Assembly (NCBI GenBank): GCA_947451475.1
Contig: CANFZC010000002.1
Coordinates: 1 to 64,000 of the forward strand
Direction of reading: 5' to 3'
DNA from: Flavobacteriaceae bacterium
Lineage (GTDB): Bacteria; Bacteroidota; Bacteroidia; Flavobacteriales; Flavobacteriaceae
Length of the DNA stretch: 64,000 bases
The notes below the pieces were generated by a model. That model was not told the DNA's origin and made no database searches. It worked only from the letters and a program-made list of their open reading frames with translations. The position numbers and the translations under genes are program-made. The first letter of the stretch is position 1. Every line of letters begins with the position of its first letter. Below are positions 41,552-53,201 of the stretch, one piece after another.

Positions 41552-44500
41552 TTGACTAACCTAGTTTCTTTTGCAAATATTAATAGTTATATAATAATTT
41601 GTCTATTATTATTTATTCTATTACTATTCTATTTCGCTATAAATAAAACGTTACGGAACAGACTAAACCTCAAAAAAAACTATTCTGAATTTGAGCCCAA
41701 GGAAGAGCAATTTAGAATATATTTCCTTTTTTTTGGTATTACTATTCCTTTAATTGAAACTATTGTTGAAGTATTTCATTTAAGAGAGAGCAATCACGTA
41801 GCGATTAATTTTAGTGTAGGAGGTATTTTATTGTTATTTTACTTTTTAACAACTAAATACAAGTTTTTCAATCGGCATATCAAAGCTATTTTTACCGTAT
41901 TCTATTTTACTTATTTTTTATTTATAGTATACAATGTCTTTTATGAACCTTTTGAATTACTACCCTACTTAGTTTTAGTAGTGGCCTTGTTCTTATCGTA
42001 CTTCGTCATTAAAAACATCATTCAGTATTGGATCTTTGTCGTGCTCTTGTTTACGTATTTTATCATCGCCTATCAATTAGAGATCATTGAACATAAACAA
42101 ATCATCCTCTTAATTTGTGCCTTTTTATCGATAATAGCAATACACGTTTCGCGGCATTTAGCCTTACTTGAAACTAGAAATAAATTCATCTTCTCTGACA
42201 TTATTGTAAACAACGGAAATTCCTTAATTATCACAACTAATCGAAAAGGTGAAGTATCCTTTTGCAGTGAATCTGTAGAAGAAATATTGGGTTATAAAGT
42301 GGAGGAAATGATGGGTATGGGATTTTGGGAACTCACCGAAGACCCCGAATTTATAGGAGAAGCCTACCATGACACCTTTGTTGACAACCGATTGCACATT
42401 AGAAAATTAAAAACCAAAAGTGGCGATTATAAATTTATCCAATGGAAAGACAAAAAGTATTCTGACAATATTTCAATTGGAATAGGTCAAGATGTTACAG
42501 AACAGGTTAACATAAAAGACCAATACCGAAGTTTAATTGAATCGGCTGCTGATTTAATTTATGAGATTGATTTGGATGCTATGGTAACTTATGTTAATCA
42601 TTTTACCGAATTAACTTTGGGTTATTCTAGAGAGGATATTTTACATAAACGATATACTCATTTTATTCGAAAAGATTATTTAGAATATGTAGTTGATTTC
42701 TATAAAGCAACTCCAAATGAAGCGCGAGAATATAACGACCTTGTTTTTCCATTGCAAAAAAAAGATGGTGAAACCATTTGGGTTTCACAAAAAGTTACTC
42801 AAAAAAAAGACCAAAAAGGCGAGGTTATAGGGTTTTCTGCCATTGCGCGTGATATTACATTAGTAAAAAACTTAGAAATTGAGCATTATAACAGGAGTAA
42901 GAAAGTTAGAACCCATAATGAAACCCTGAAAAAATTAACGTCCCAAAGTTATTCGAACAAAGATGCTTTTATTACCATTTTAAAAAACATTCTTAAGGTT
43001 GCTGGTACCAATTGTTCCATAGACCGCGTAAGCTATTGGACCTATTTTACGGATGGGTTGCGTTGTGAGAGTTTATATTATTTACAGAGCGATCGGTATG
43101 AGAAAAACTATTTTATTCCCAATGAAAATTACCCTAATTATTTCAAGTATATAGAAACGGGTGCTCAAATTGTAGCTTCTAACGTTTATAATAATAACAT
43201 CACTCAAGAATTATGTTTGGATTATTTTCCAAAAAACAATATCAAGTCGTTGCTTGACACCCCTATTTTTTTGAATGGAAAAATTGTAGGTATTTTATGT
43301 TTTGAAAAAATAGACATCGCGATTGAATGGGATAATGAGGATATTAATTTTGCCCGTTCCATAGCTGATTTAATTGCCATAGCCCTTGAAGCTCAAATGC
43401 GCATTGAAGCAGAAAAAAAACTAACCTATAAAAGTGATATCCTTATTGAAATCATTAAAAACACGGAAAAGTTTTTATTATCAAAGAATACCGATGAAAT
43501 TTTTTCAGGGATTCTAGAGACCATTGGCAACGTAACGAATGTGGACAAGCTCTCCTTTTTTGAAAATCATGCCGGTTCTCAAACTTATGAGCAAAAGTTT
43601 AGATGGACCTCTGAAGCCAAATCACTTACTCCTCCTAATCCTGACTTGGTCAGTGTTCCCCATGGTGTATTTCCGAGTATAACAGCTCAAATGAATGAAA
43701 ATAAAATTTATTACAACATCGTCAAAAAAATTACAGACGAACAATCAAGAGCGTTTTTACAAAAACTAGGAACCAAATCCATTTTATTCATTCCGATCTT
43801 TATAAAATCAGCCTTTTATGGATTTATAGTTTTTGATGATTCCACCAATGAACGAGAATGGTCTACGGATGAAATTAGTGCTTTGCAAACCTTGACCAAC
43901 AACATTTCCTATGCTATAGAGCGCAACATTAACGAATCGATGCTGCAAGAAAGTGAGGAAAAATTCAAGTTGTTAGCGAACAATATACCAGGTACAGTAC
44001 ATCTTTCTAAATATGACGAGAAGTGGTCTAAAATATACCTTAATGACGAAATTGAAACCTTAACGGGTTATCCGAAAGAAGACTTTTTAAACAACAAAAT
44101 ATACTACATAGATTTAGTACACCCTGATGATTTAAAAATCGTTGAGTCCAACGCTAGTGAGTTATTTAAGAGAAAACAGAAAGTACATTTAATCTACCGT
44201 ATCATTAACAAATCGGGCGAATATATATGGGTTGAAGAGTTTGGCGAACCTATTTTTAAAGATGATGACATTGTTTATATCGTAGGGATTTTTATTGATA
44301 TCACTAAAAGAATCGAAGCAGAAGAAGCCATTACAGCTAAAAATTATGCTGAAGCTGCCAACCGAGCTAAATCGGAATTTTTGGCGAATATGAGTCATGA
44401 AATACGCACGCCGCTTAATGGTATAATAGGCTTTACTGAATTATTAATGAATACCGAATTAGAAAGTATTCAAAAAAAATACATGAATACCATCAATCAA

Positions 44501-45505
44501 TCGGCCAATGCATTAATGGAAGTCATAAATAATATATTAGATTTCTCAAAGATTGAATCGGGCAAATTGGAATTGAATATTGAAAAAATTAACCTTTATG
44601 AATTGGCCAACCAAGTCGTAGATTTAATAAAATTTGAAGCCGACCATAAAAACCTTGAATTGCATTTGAACATTATGGAAACGGTTCCAAAGTACATTTG
44701 GATTGATTACATTCGTTTAAAACAAGTGTTGATTAACTTATTGGGGAATGCCGTTAAGTTTACTGAAAAAGGCTCGATTAAGCTATCTATTTCGGTTATA
44801 GAAATGATAGAAGACAAGAACGTTAAACTGAAATTTTCTGTAAAGGATACGGGAATAGGCATTAAAAAGAATAATGAATTAAAAATATTTGAAGCATTTT
44901 CGCAGGAAGATAGTTCGACCACTAAAAAATTCGGGGGTACTGGCTTAGGATTGTCCATTTCGAACCAGCTTTTAGGACTTATGAATAGTAAGTTAGAACT
45001 TCAAAGTGAAGTAGCAAAAGGGAGCGATTTTAACTTCCTGATTGAAGTGGACTATTCTAACGAATTATTAGAATCAGATAAAACCGATGCTATAAATAAA
45101 TCTATTCATAAAACCGCAGTGGCTAGTCTAGATGCCAAAACGATTTACATCGCGGAAGACAATAAGATCAATATGCTTTTGGCAAAAACACTAATTAAAC
45201 AAATATTGCCAAACTCTGAAATTCATGAATTTGGAAACGGTAAGGAAGTATATGAGCAAACACAACAATTGTTGCCTGATTTAATCTTGATGGACATTCA
45301 AATGCCTATCATGAATGGATATGAATCCTCCGAGCACATAAGAAAATTGACCAACACCGAAAACATTCCTATCATTGCATTAACAGCAGGGACTATCGTT
45401 GGAGAAAAAGAAAAGTGTATTGAACACGGCATGAATGATTACATTCCGAAACCCATAGACAAAGATCTCTTAGAAAACATCATTAAAAAGCACTTGAGCA
45501 ACTAA
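41552..45505 (+). CDS. Hybrid sensor histidine kinase with PAS and GAF domains
   Basis: The 1317-residue protein begins with about eight hydrophobic segments (residues 1-200), followed by a PAS domain (about 225-320), a second PAS (about 325-440), two GAF-like domains (about 470-800) and a further PAS (about 810-930). The kinase core has [19 protein letters not shown] (His949), [13 protein letters not shown] and VKDTGIGI, and a C-terminal receiver with Asp1248 in [17 protein letters not shown]. There is no Hpt domain after the receiver. The start is TTG because no earlier ATG exists in frame. Its target is unknown; the Hpt protein at 2674 is a possible relay. Confidence 0.92.
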   Translation: MTNLVSFANINSYIIICLLLFILLLFYFAINKTLRNRLNLKKNYSEFEPKEEQFRIYFLFFGITIPLIETIVEVFHLRESNHVAINFSVGGILLLFYFLTTKYKFFNRHIKAIFTVFYFTYFLFIVYNVFYEPFELLPYLVLVVALFLSYFVIKNIIQYWIFVVLLFTYFIIAYQLEIIEHKQIILLICAFLSIIAIHVSRHLALLETRNKFIFSDIIVNNGNSLIITTNRKGEVSFCSESVEEILGYKVEEMMGMGFWELTEDPEFIGEAYHDTFVDNRLHIRKLKTKSGDYKFIQWKDKKYSDNISIGIGQDVTEQVNIKDQYRSLIESAADLIYEIDLDAMVTYVNHFTELTLGYSREDILHKRYTHFIRKDYLEYVVDFYKATPNEAREYNDLVFPLQKKDGETIWVSQKVTQKKDQKGEVIGFSAIARDITLVKNLEIEHYNRSKKVRTHNETLKKLTSQSYSNKDAFITILKNILKVAGTNCSIDRVSYWTYFTDGLRCESLYYLQSDRYEKNYFIPNENYPNYFKYIETGAQIVASNVYNNNITQELCLDYFPKNNIKSLLDTPIFLNGKIVGILCFEKIDIAIEWDNEDINFARSIADLIAIALEAQMRIEAEKKLTYKSDILIEIIKNTEKFLLSKNTDEIFSGILETIGNVTNVDKLSFFENHAGSQTYEQKFRWTSEAKSLTPPNPDLVSVPHGVFPSITAQMNENKIYYNIVKKITDEQSRAFLQKLGTKSILFIPIFIKSAFYGFIVFDDSTNEREWSTDEISALQTLTNNISYAIERNINESMLQESEEKFKLLANNIPGTVHLSKYDEKWSKIYLNDEIETLTGYPKEDFLNNKIYYIDLVHPDDLKIVESNASELFKRKQKVHLIYRIINKSGEYIWVEEFGEPIFKDDDIVYIVGIFIDITKRIEAEEAITAKNYAEAANRAKSEFLANMSHEIRTPLNGIIGFTELLMNTELESIQKKYMNTINQSANALMEVINNILDFSKIESGKLELNIEKINLYELANQVVDLIKFEADHKNLELHLNIMETVPKYIWIDYIRLKQVLINLLGNAVKFTEKGSIKLSISVIEMIEDKNVKLKFSVKDTGIGIKKNNELKIFEAFSQEDSSTTKKFGGTGLGLSISNQLLGLMNSKLELQSEVAKGSDFNFLIEVDYSNELLESDKTDAINKSIHKTAVASLDAKTIYIAEDNKINMLLAKTLIKQILPNSEIHEFGNGKEVYEQTQQLLPDLILMDIQMPIMNGYESSEHIRKLTNTENIPIIALTAGTIVGEKEKCIEHGMNDYIPKPIDKDLLENIIKKHLSN

Positions 45506-45831
45506 CATTGCGTTCTTTGCTTATTAAATTCTATTATAAGCAGACAAGCTATAAACAATCCGTTTTATTTTCAACTAGGCTGCATAATCACCACCCTATT
45601 GATGCTCTATTAATTTGAAAAATACTCGGGATTAGTTCTTTAGGACGGGAATCCAAAATCACTATTTCTGTAAAAGAATCGTATTTATTTTAATCGAAAA
45701 TTAGAATATAAAAAATTAAAAACTTTTTTATTGCATTAATCGTAATTCGGTTGTCATCTAGTAATTTATTGAGGTAATCTGAATTCAAAATGCACTTGTC
45801 TTATTTAATTTTGCCTAGCAAAAAATTAAAC
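45506..45831. other. Gene-free stretch before the HMG-CoA synthase gene
   Basis: I see no gene in this region. It holds a 7-bp inverted repeat TGCTTAT / ATAAGCA (45518-45524, 45536-45542), with no T run, and the -7 element of the HMG-CoA synthase at 45806-45813. Confidence 0.6.
45806..45813 (+). promoter_or_regulatory. -7 element that sets the HMG-CoA synthase start
   Basis: TAATTTTG is a full TAnnTTTG match lying downstream of the ATG at 45790, so the ATG at 45832 must be the start codon. Confidence 0.6.
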
Positions 45832-47187
45832 ATGATAACAGTAGGACTTGACAGTATAGCATTTCATTTTTCAAAACTTTACCTTCCGATTACCACTTTG
45901 GCTGAAAACCGTGCTTTAGAGCCTGAAAAACTAATCAAAGGGTTGGGATTGCATAAAATGAGCTTTCTGGATGTACATGAAGATGTCGTTACTTTGGCTT
46001 CCAATGCGGCATTAAAGTTAATTAAGCAAGAAAATCTAAACCCTTCGGAAATCCACCGAATATATGTTGGCACCGAAAGCGGTGTGGACAGTTCCAAACC
46101 TATAGGTTCCTATGTAGTGTCCCTTTTAGAAAGTCAGTTTGGAGAAAAAAGTATGGAGCACTGTGATGTGGTAGATTTAACCTTTGCTTGCATTGGCGCA
46201 GTAGATGCTTTACAAAATTGTTTGGATTACATTCGCCTTAATCCTGGTAAAAGGGCAATCGTTATTGCATCCGATAATGCGAAATACGATTTAAATTCTA
46301 CCGGAGAATATACCCAAGGAGCGGGTGCCATAGCCCTGTTGATTAGTGCTGATCCAAGAATACTCAGTTTTTCTAAAGAAGTGGGCGTTTCAACGCAAGG
46401 CACTTTTGATTTCTTTAAGCCTAGACGCCATTTAAATAAAGAAACAGGATTACAACTAAAAGGCAATCCTGAATGGCATGGGGTATTAGAGAATGACATT
46501 AGTATCTATAAAGAGCAACCCGTATTTGACGGTCAGTATTCTAATCAATGCTATATAAATCGAATTACGGGTGCCTATGAACATTATAAAATTGAGAGTA
46601 ATCAAAGCGGAAAACTTTATGAGAATTGGGTTTCTATTTTGATGCACCTGCCCTATTGTTTTCAAGGAAGGAGAACATTTATCGAATTATATGCTAATGA
46701 GAATCCGGAATTACTTGCTTCTCAAGTGGGTGAATCCGACAAAGACAAAATTAAGGCATTGGTTAAAAGTGACGACTATTTACAACTGGTTAACGAGAAA
46801 ATTTTACCTTCAGAAATTGCTTCGGGTCAGGTAGGCAACATCTATACTGGCTCTATTTTCTTGGGATTGTTATCGACTCTTTGCTATCATTTTCATGAGC
46901 AAACAGTCTTAGCTTCGAAAAAAATGGGCTTTATCGCTTATGGAAGTGGTTCGAAATCTAAGGTATTTGAAGCAGAAGTGGTTGAGGGCTGGGAACGTCA
47001 AATTGAGAAAGCACCGTTATTTGAGTCTTTGCGACAGCGCACTGCCCTTGATTTTGTTACTTATGAAAAATTGCACAAGAAGGAACTAGTCACTTCAGTC
47101 GTAGCCCCAGCTAGTGAATTTTATTTGGAGCGTATTGAAAAGGAAAACCCGGTCTTGGTTGGCGCCCGATATTACAGATTTGACTAA
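45832..47187 (+). CDS. mvaS: Hydroxymethylglutaryl-CoA synthase
   Basis: The enzyme condenses acetyl-CoA and acetoacetyl-CoA into HMG-CoA, the entry to the mevalonate route. The 451-residue protein starts MITVGLDSIAFHFSKLYLP and has the active-site Glu82 in IYVGTESGVDSSKP, nucleophile Cys120 in DLTFACIGAVDALQNCLDYI, ASDNAKYD and MHLPYCFQGRR with the catalytic His. Length fits bacterial HMG-CoA synthases. The mevalonate route supplies isoprenoids in many Flavobacteriia. The alternative, a synthase of polyketide beta-branching, is unlikely without nearby polyketide genes. It ends five bases from the convergent YifB gene. Confidence 0.9.
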   Translation: MITVGLDSIAFHFSKLYLPITTLAENRALEPEKLIKGLGLHKMSFLDVHEDVVTLASNAALKLIKQENLNPSEIHRIYVGTESGVDSSKPIGSYVVSLLESQFGEKSMEHCDVVDLTFACIGAVDALQNCLDYIRLNPGKRAIVIASDNAKYDLNSTGEYTQGAGAIALLISADPRILSFSKEVGVSTQGTFDFFKPRRHLNKETGLQLKGNPEWHGVLENDISIYKEQPVFDGQYSNQCYINRITGAYEHYKIESNQSGKLYENWVSILMHLPYCFQGRRTFIELYANENPELLASQVGESDKDKIKALVKSDDYLQLVNEKILPSEIASGQVGNIYTGSIFLGLLSTLCYHFHEQTVLASKKMGFIAYGSGSKSKVFEAEVVEGWERQIEKAPLFESLRQRTALDFVTYEKLHKKELVTSVVAPASEFYLERIEKENPVLVGARYYRFD

Positions 47188-47192
47188 CTAAA

Positions 47193-48728
47193 TCAACCCA
47201 ACCAACCGTCTCTATCCAAACTTCGATATTGTATTGCTTCTGCAATGTGGTTGGAGTTTACGGATTCAGATTGTTCTAAATCGGCTATCGTTCTCGCTAC
47301 TTTTAAGATTCTGTCATAGGCACGTGCAGAAAGATTTAGACGTTCCATTGCTGTTTTTAAAAGTTGTAAAGAAGAGGCTTCCAGAGCACAATACGCTCGT
47401 AATTGTTTGGTGCTCATCTGAGCATTATAATGAATTGAATTCAAACCTTCAAAGCGCAAGGATTGAATTTCGCGTGCTTTAGTAACGCGTTCTCTAATGA
47501 GTACACTGCTTTCTGCCGGTCTTGTTTCAGTTAGTTTTTCAAAAGGGACAGGCGTCACTTCAATGTGAATATCAATGCGGTCTAAAAGAGGTCCCGAAAT
47601 TTTGCTTAAATACCGTTGCATTTCGGCAGGTGAGGAACTTACGGGAGCATCAGGATCATTAAAATAGCCGCCAGGGCTTGGATTCATGCTCGCCACCAAC
47701 ATAAAAGAAGAAGGATAGGTAATGGTAAATTTGGCTCTTGAAATAGTTACTTCGCGATCTTCTAGGGGTTGACGCATCACTTCTAATACCTCTCGTTTGA
47801 ATTCGGGTAGTTCATCTAGAAATAGTACCCCGTTGTGGGCTAGGGATATTTCTCCCGGTTGGGGATAACTCCCCCCTCCTACTAAAGAAACGGATGATGC
47901 GGTATGGTGAGGACTTCTAAAAGGCCTTTGATTCATTAAACCAGCCTCTTTAATCTTACCAGCCACACTGTGAATTTTGGTCGTTTCTAAGGCTTCATTT
48001 AGAGTCATTGGCGGTAATATACTAGGGAGTCGTTTCGCGAGCATTGTTTTACCAGAGCCCGGAGGCCCTATTAAAATAATGTTATGTCCGCCTGCAGCGG
48101 CAATTTCCATGCATCTTTTTATGCTTTCTTGTCCTTTGACATCGGCAAAATCGAATTCGGGAAATTCTAATGTTTTATAAAATTCATCATGCGTATTTAT
48201 TACTGTGGGTTCTAACGTTCCATTTCCAGCAAAAAAATCGATTACTTCCACCACGTTTTCTATTCCGTATACCTCTAAACCCGTTACAATTGCTGCTTCT
48301 TTAACGTTTTGTATGGGAAGAAAAAACCCTTTAAACCCTTCTTCTTTGGCTTTAATTGCGATGGACAAGGCCCCTTTTATGGGTTGTAAGCTACCATCTA
48401 AAGAAAGTTCACCCATGATGATGTACTTTTCTAATTCTGCTGCTTTAATTTGGTTAGAGGCTGTTAAAATACCGATAGCAAGTGTTAAATCGTAGGCAGA
48501 ACCTTCTTTACGCAAATCTGCAGGCGCCATGTTGACCGTGATTTTCTTACCGGGCCAATGATATCCATTATTTTTTAATGCTGCTGCAATACGGAAGCTA
48601 CTTTCTTTTATGGCATTATCGGGTAAACCTACTAAGTGATAACCAATTCCACTATCGGTATTTACTTCTACCGTGATTGTAGTTGCTTGCACACCAAAAA
48701 CAGCACTTCCGTAAACTTTTACTAACAT
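47193..48728 (-). CDS. YifB family Mg-chelatase-like AAA ATPase
   Basis: The 511-residue protein has an N-terminal Lon-protease-like (ChlI) domain with [21 protein letters not shown], a central AAA+ module with [24 protein letters not shown] (Walker A near 218-226) and [31 protein letters not shown], and a C-terminal Mg_chelatase_C domain ([20 protein letters not shown]). The family is called YifB or ComM. ComM acts as a hexameric helicase that promotes branch migration during natural transformation. Natural competence in this strain is not shown. Confidence 0.93.
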   Translation of the reverse strand: MLVKVYGSAVFGVQATTITVEVNTDSGIGYHLVGLPDNAIKESSFRIAAALKNNGYHWPGKKITVNMAPADLRKEGSAYDLTLAIGILTASNQIKAAELEKYIIMGELSLDGSLQPIKGALSIAIKAKEEGFKGFFLPIQNVKEAAIVTGLEVYGIENVVEVIDFFAGNGTLEPTVINTHDEFYKTLEFPEFDFADVKGQESIKRCMEIAAAGGHNIILIGPPGSGKTMLAKRLPSILPPMTLNEALETTKIHSVAGKIKEAGLMNQRPFRSPHHTASSVSLVGGGSYPQPGEISLAHNGVLFLDELPEFKREVLEVMRQPLEDREVTISRAKFTITYPSSFMLVASMNPSPGGYFNDPDAPVSSSPAEMQRYLSKISGPLLDRIDIHIEVTPVPFEKLTETRPAESSVLIRERVTKAREIQSLRFEGLNSIHYNAQMSTKQLRAYCALEASSLQLLKTAMERLNLSARAYDRILKVARTIADLEQSESVNSNHIAEAIQYRSLDRDGWLG

Positions 48729-48821
48729 ATCTTATTTTATTACAGAATAAAAATAATAAAATAGTTACAAAAAAATTAAAATAAGGAAGAAAAAAATTAT
48801 AAAAATAAGTAATTAGATAGG

Positions 48822-50897
48822 CTATTTTTCTTTTAGCAGTTTTTGAAGTTGGTTTTTTTCACTATCGTTGAGGGTTGGAATAAGGGATTCAAATAAATTT
48901 TTATAGCCTTCTAATGCTACTAATTCTCTTATTTTTTCTCTTGCGAATTTGCTGAACTGCCATTTATAGTGCGTCGTGGCGTTGACTAAACTTTTTAAGA
49001 CATTGCTATCTTTATCATTTATAGTGAGTGCATTCATAATAGCATTTTGACGCACTGCACTTTCATATTTGGGTGAGGTAAAGTCTACTAATTCAGTATA
49101 GTACTTTGTTTTTTCGGCGGTTTGCCCTTCGATGGAAAATATGGAAAAGGTTAGAAATAAAATCCGCAAACTTTTGTCATTTCCTCCGGTCCAATTTTGT
49201 GCTTTGTTCAAATAAAGGTTTCGGCTGTCTGGAAAATTTTTCCAAAGATTCATAAAGGCAATTTCTTTCGTATCATAGGAGTTATCCTCTAGTAAGGATT
49301 CGTATGCTGTTTTGAACTCAGCTGGTATTTCTTCTGTGAATTCAGCTACCGATTGCCGTACTTTAAGATCGTTTGTGGCGAGTGCCAAAGCCAGTAATTC
49401 TTTTTTATCCTCGTAGGGAATAAATTTCATTTGGTAGAGAATTTCGGTTTTGATAGGATAAAAAACATTTTGTTTTAGCAGAGAAATGTATGCTTCTTTA
49501 TTTTCAGCGAACGTTTTTTTGCGAAGTTGTTGGGTTTCGAATAGGGTTTGAATGAAGCTATTTTTCTTCAATAAAGCATTTGCTTCCTCTATTGGAAAAT
49601 GGTAATCTAGCAACCAGCTATTCTTGAAAGCTGCCGTGTCAAATCTTGGCGCTACCTTTTTAATTTCGGCCAGAAAATCATCGGTTTCTACATTTTGAAA
49701 TTGGTATTTATTAAGGTATCGTTTCACTGCTTTTTGGAAGGCTTTTGATCCGATTGCTTCTCTGATGGTATGCAAAGCCCAAGCCCCTTTTTGGTAAAAG
49801 GATAGGGAACTTGCTTTTTCGTTCATCACGGGTATAGTATCGTTTTTGGCTGCATTGCGCAACTGAAGGGAAGAGCGGTAGAGTTGGTGGTAAAAATAAT
49901 CATCCCCAAATATTTGGCGCTCGGCCAATAAAGCATAATAGGTTGCAAAACCTTCTTGAAGCCAATGATGTTTACCTGATTTGGCCGTGACTAAATCACC
50001 AAACCATTGATGAGCCAATTCGTGAGCGTTTACATTCACATAATTACGGTCGTTGAAATCGGTATTATCAACCACGAAATCTTGAGAAAAAATAGTCGAA
50101 GTGGTATTTTCCATACCAGCATATAAAAAGTCTTCGACTGGAATTTGCTTGTAAATTTTCCAGGGGTAGGCTACTCCGATTTCATTTTCTAGATAATCAA
50201 ATATCTCTTTGGAATAGCGATATGTTGGTTCAAACTTGGTGGTGTCTTTGGGTTGGATAAACATTTGCAAAGGAACACCTGAATTAGAACCTATGGTTTT
50301 ATTTCGGAAATCTCCAATGGCTAGAGCAACTAAGTAGGAACTCATGGGATTCTCCATTTCGTAGACCCATGTTTTGGATTGGAATTCTTTTTCAGGAATT
50401 ACTTTTTTAAGGACCCCATTGGCAATTACAACGTAATCTTCATTATAACTCACTTGTAAATTGAAAATAACTTTTTCGTTTGCATCGTCAAAACTAGGCA
50501 ACCAGTGACTCGTATATTTGCCTTGTCCTTGGGTCCATATTTGTTGTTTTTCACCTTCTCCGTTGAAATACATTGTTTGCTTAGGAACAGCAGTATAACT
50601 AAAACTCACCCAATTCTTTCCTTTTTTAAATCCTTCAAAGAGTAAAAGTTCCTTGTGATTATTCTTAAATCTAACGGGTTTATTATTAACTAAAACATGG
50701 TCAAAATTCATGTTTTTAGCGTCGATTCGAATGGTATCAATGTTTTTGATTACTTTGAAATGATATACCATTGCTCCCACCACCTTCTTCATCGAAGCAT
50801 CGGGAGCAACTATTGCTTGAGCTTTTAAAAAATCGACTTTAGAAGTTTGTTGAGCGAAAGTGACAACGCTGAAAAGCAGTAAAAAAAGTGTGCGCAT
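48822..50897 (-). CDS. M1 family zinc metallopeptidase
   Basis: The 691-residue protein starts with a signal peptide (MRTLFLLLFSVVTFAQQ) and is an aminopeptidase of the M1 family. It has the substrate-recognition motif AGMENTTSTIF, the zinc site HELAHQWFGDLV near residue 291, and the third ligand Glu in WLQEGFATYYALL. The N-terminal beta domain begins near residue 25 and a helical domain follows the catalytic one. It is exported and probably degrades peptides in the periplasm or outside. It is divergent from recG; both have -7-like TATATTCG sequences (50917-50924 minus, 50970-50977 plus). Confidence 0.93.
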   Translation of the reverse strand: MRTLFLLLFSVVTFAQQTSKVDFLKAQAIVAPDASMKKVVGAMVYHFKVIKNIDTIRIDAKNMNFDHVLVNNKPVRFKNNHKELLLFEGFKKGKNWVSFSYTAVPKQTMYFNGEGEKQQIWTQGQGKYTSHWLPSFDDANEKVIFNLQVSYNEDYVVIANGVLKKVIPEKEFQSKTWVYEMENPMSSYLVALAIGDFRNKTIGSNSGVPLQMFIQPKDTTKFEPTYRYSKEIFDYLENEIGVAYPWKIYKQIPVEDFLYAGMENTTSTIFSQDFVVDNTDFNDRNYVNVNAHELAHQWFGDLVTAKSGKHHWLQEGFATYYALLAERQIFGDDYFYHQLYRSSLQLRNAAKNDTIPVMNEKASSLSFYQKGAWALHTIREAIGSKAFQKAVKRYLNKYQFQNVETDDFLAEIKKVAPRFDTAAFKNSWLLDYHFPIEEANALLKKNSFIQTLFETQQLRKKTFAENKEAYISLLKQNVFYPIKTEILYQMKFIPYEDKKELLALALATNDLKVRQSVAEFTEEIPAEFKTAYESLLEDNSYDTKEIAFMNLWKNFPDSRNLYLNKAQNWTGGNDKSLRILFLTFSIFSIEGQTAEKTKYYTELVDFTSPKYESAVRQNAIMNALTINDKDSNVLKSLVNATTHYKWQFSKFAREKIRELVALEGYKNLFESLIPTLNDSEKNQLQKLLKEK

Positions 50898-50998
50898 TAT
50901 AAAGAAATATAGAATACGAATATAAGCATTTTCCTCTTGTTCCCTTTTTTAAATTACAAATTAAAAAACTATATTCGCTATGATTATTCAATTCTTCA

Positions 50999-53110
50999 AT
51001 GATGTCCAATTCGCTCCTGCAAACTCCCATAGAATACCTCAAAGGCGTAGGTCCGCAGCGAGGGGAATTGTTGCGCAAAGAGCTGGGCATACACCGGTAT
51101 GAAGACTTACTCAATTTTTACCCTAACCGTTATATCGATCGAACGCGATATTACAAGGTTAATGAACTGAACAACAATGTAGCCGAAGTACAAATCATTG
51201 GAAGAATCATCAACATTAAGACGGTTGAATTTGGTAAAGCCAAAAAAAGGTTAGTCGCTATTTTTGTTGACGAAACGGGGCAAATTGAGCTTACTTGGTT
51301 TCAGGGCCATAAATGGATTCGGGACACTTTGAAATTAAACACTCCTTATGTTATTTTTGGAAAAGTAACGAATTTTAATGGGCAATACAGTATGGCTCAT
51401 CCCGAAATGGAATTGCAGAATGAACATGAAAATAGTTTGCGTTCGGCCCTGCAACCCGTTTATCCTTCAACGGAAACTTTGACCAACAGAGGAATTTCAA
51501 ATAGGGTTATCAATAAGATGATGCAACAGGTTTTTTTGGAAACCCAAGCAAAATTTATTGAAACCTTGCCACAGTATTTGGTAGAAAATTTAAAATTGAT
51601 TCCGAAAAATGCGGCGTTATTCAATATACATTTCCCTAAGAGTTCCGATTTGTTGGCCAAAGCTCAATTCCGATTAAAATTTGAAGAATTATTTTTTATA
51701 CAATTGCAATTGATCACTAAGAATTTAGTTCGGAAGCATAAAATCAAAGGACATCCTTTTACTTTAGTGGGCGATAATTTTAATACTTTTTATCAAAATC
51801 ATTTGCCTTTTGAATTGACTAATGCGCAGAAAAAAGTAGTAAAAGAAATTAGAAACGACATGGGCACTAATGCTCAAATGAATCGATTATTGCAAGGAGA
51901 TGTTGGATCTGGAAAAACTATTGTAGCCTTAATGGCCATGTTAATAGCTTTAGATAATGGGTTTCAAAGTTGCTTGATGGCTCCTACTGAAATTTTGGCT
52001 AACCAACATTATAATGGCCTAACGGAGTTGGCCAAAGACCTCAATATCAACATTAAAATCCTTACAGGTTCAACAAAAACAGCAGAACGGAAAGTCATAC
52101 ATGAAGCTTTAGCTAACGGTTCGTTACATATCTTAATAGGCACCCATGCTTTACTAGAGGATAAAGTACAATTTAAAAATTTAGGATTGGCGATTATCGA
52201 TGAGCAGCATCGTTTTGGGGTAGAGCAACGTTCAAAGCTTTGGCAGAAGAACAGCATACCGCCCCACATTTTGGTGATGACTGCAACCCCTATCCCAAGG
52301 ACACTGGCAATGAGTTTGTATGGAGATTTAGACATTTCTGTTATTGACGAGTTACCGCCTGGACGTAAGCCCATACAAACGGTCCATCGCTATGATAGCA
52401 ATCGCTTGAAAGTATGGAAATTCATTAGAGATGAAATTGCCAAAGGCCGTCAAATTTACATTGTATATCCCTTAATACAAGAGAGTGAAACGATGGATTA
52501 TAAAGATTTAATGGATGGTTATGAAAGTATATCTCGAGATTTCCCGTTACCTGACTACAGCATATCAATAGTACATGGTAAAATGAAGCCTGCCGATAAA
52601 GATGCAGAAATGAAACGATTTGCCGATGGAAAAACCAATATCATGGTAGCTACTACGGTTATTGAAGTGGGCGTTAACATTCCGAATGCCAGTGTGATGA
52701 TTATTGAAAGTGCTGAGCGGTTTGGGTTGTCCCAATTGCATCAATTGCGTGGGCGTGTAGGAAGGGGAGCTGAACAAAGTTATTGCATTTTAATGACGTC
52801 TTTTAAATTATCTAGTGACAGTAAAATTAGGTTAGAAACCATGTGTACTACCAACGATGGTTTTGAAATAGCGGAAGTTGATTTAAAGCTGCGTGGTCCT
52901 GGAGACCTTATGGGTAAACAGCAAAGTGGCGTCTTAAATCTACAAATAGCTGACTTAGTAAAAGACAAAGATATCTTGCTTTTGGCACGACAAAAAGCTT
53001 TAGAATTATTGAAACGAGATCCTTCTATGGAATTAATAGAACATCAAACCCTGCGAACTGTTTTTATTGAATTGACCAAAAAGAAAAATATATGGAATTA
53101 CATTAGCTAA
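50999..53110 (+). CDS. recG: ATP-dependent DNA helicase RecG
   Basis: RecG remodels stalled replication forks and Holliday junctions. The 703-residue protein has the N-terminal wedge/OB region (IIGRIINIKTVEFGKAKKR), Walker A LLQGDVGSGKTIVAL near residue 300, Walker B IIDEQHRFGVEQR, TATPIPRTLAMSLYGDL, ATTVIEVGVNIPNASVMIIE and QLRGRVGRGAEQSY. All seven helicase motifs are present and length is normal. The start could equally be the ATG at 51002. Confidence 0.96.
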   Translation: MMSNSLLQTPIEYLKGVGPQRGELLRKELGIHRYEDLLNFYPNRYIDRTRYYKVNELNNNVAEVQIIGRIINIKTVEFGKAKKRLVAIFVDETGQIELTWFQGHKWIRDTLKLNTPYVIFGKVTNFNGQYSMAHPEMELQNEHENSLRSALQPVYPSTETLTNRGISNRVINKMMQQVFLETQAKFIETLPQYLVENLKLIPKNAALFNIHFPKSSDLLAKAQFRLKFEELFFIQLQLITKNLVRKHKIKGHPFTLVGDNFNTFYQNHLPFELTNAQKKVVKEIRNDMGTNAQMNRLLQGDVGSGKTIVALMAMLIALDNGFQSCLMAPTEILANQHYNGLTELAKDLNINIKILTGSTKTAERKVIHEALANGSLHILIGTHALLEDKVQFKNLGLAIIDEQHRFGVEQRSKLWQKNSIPPHILVMTATPIPRTLAMSLYGDLDISVIDELPPGRKPIQTVHRYDSNRLKVWKFIRDEIAKGRQIYIVYPLIQESETMDYKDLMDGYESISRDFPLPDYSISIVHGKMKPADKDAEMKRFADGKTNIMVATTVIEVGVNIPNASVMIIESAERFGLSQLHQLRGRVGRGAEQSYCILMTSFKLSSDSKIRLETMCTTNDGFEIAEVDLKLRGPGDLMGKQQSGVLNLQIADLVKDKDILLLARQKALELLKRDPSMELIEHQTLRTVFIELTKKKNIWNYIS

Positions 53111-53170
53111 AACTTCCATTTCAACTGTTAAATAAATTCAAAGTATAACGCCACTTTCATTGTTAAGAAG

Positions 53171-53178
53171 TAGCTTTG
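53171..53178 (+). promoter_or_regulatory. -7 element of the RND efflux operon
   Basis: TAGCTTTG is a full TAnnTTTG match 24 bases before the first candidate start codon of the adaptor gene. Confidence 0.5.
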
Positions 53179-53201
53179 TATAACTAAGTACCCTACCTTA
53201 A

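Noticed and set aside
45790..45831. Upstream ATG for HMG-CoA synthase
   Set aside because: The TAATTTTG element at 45806-45813 lies downstream of it, and MITVGLDS is the family start.
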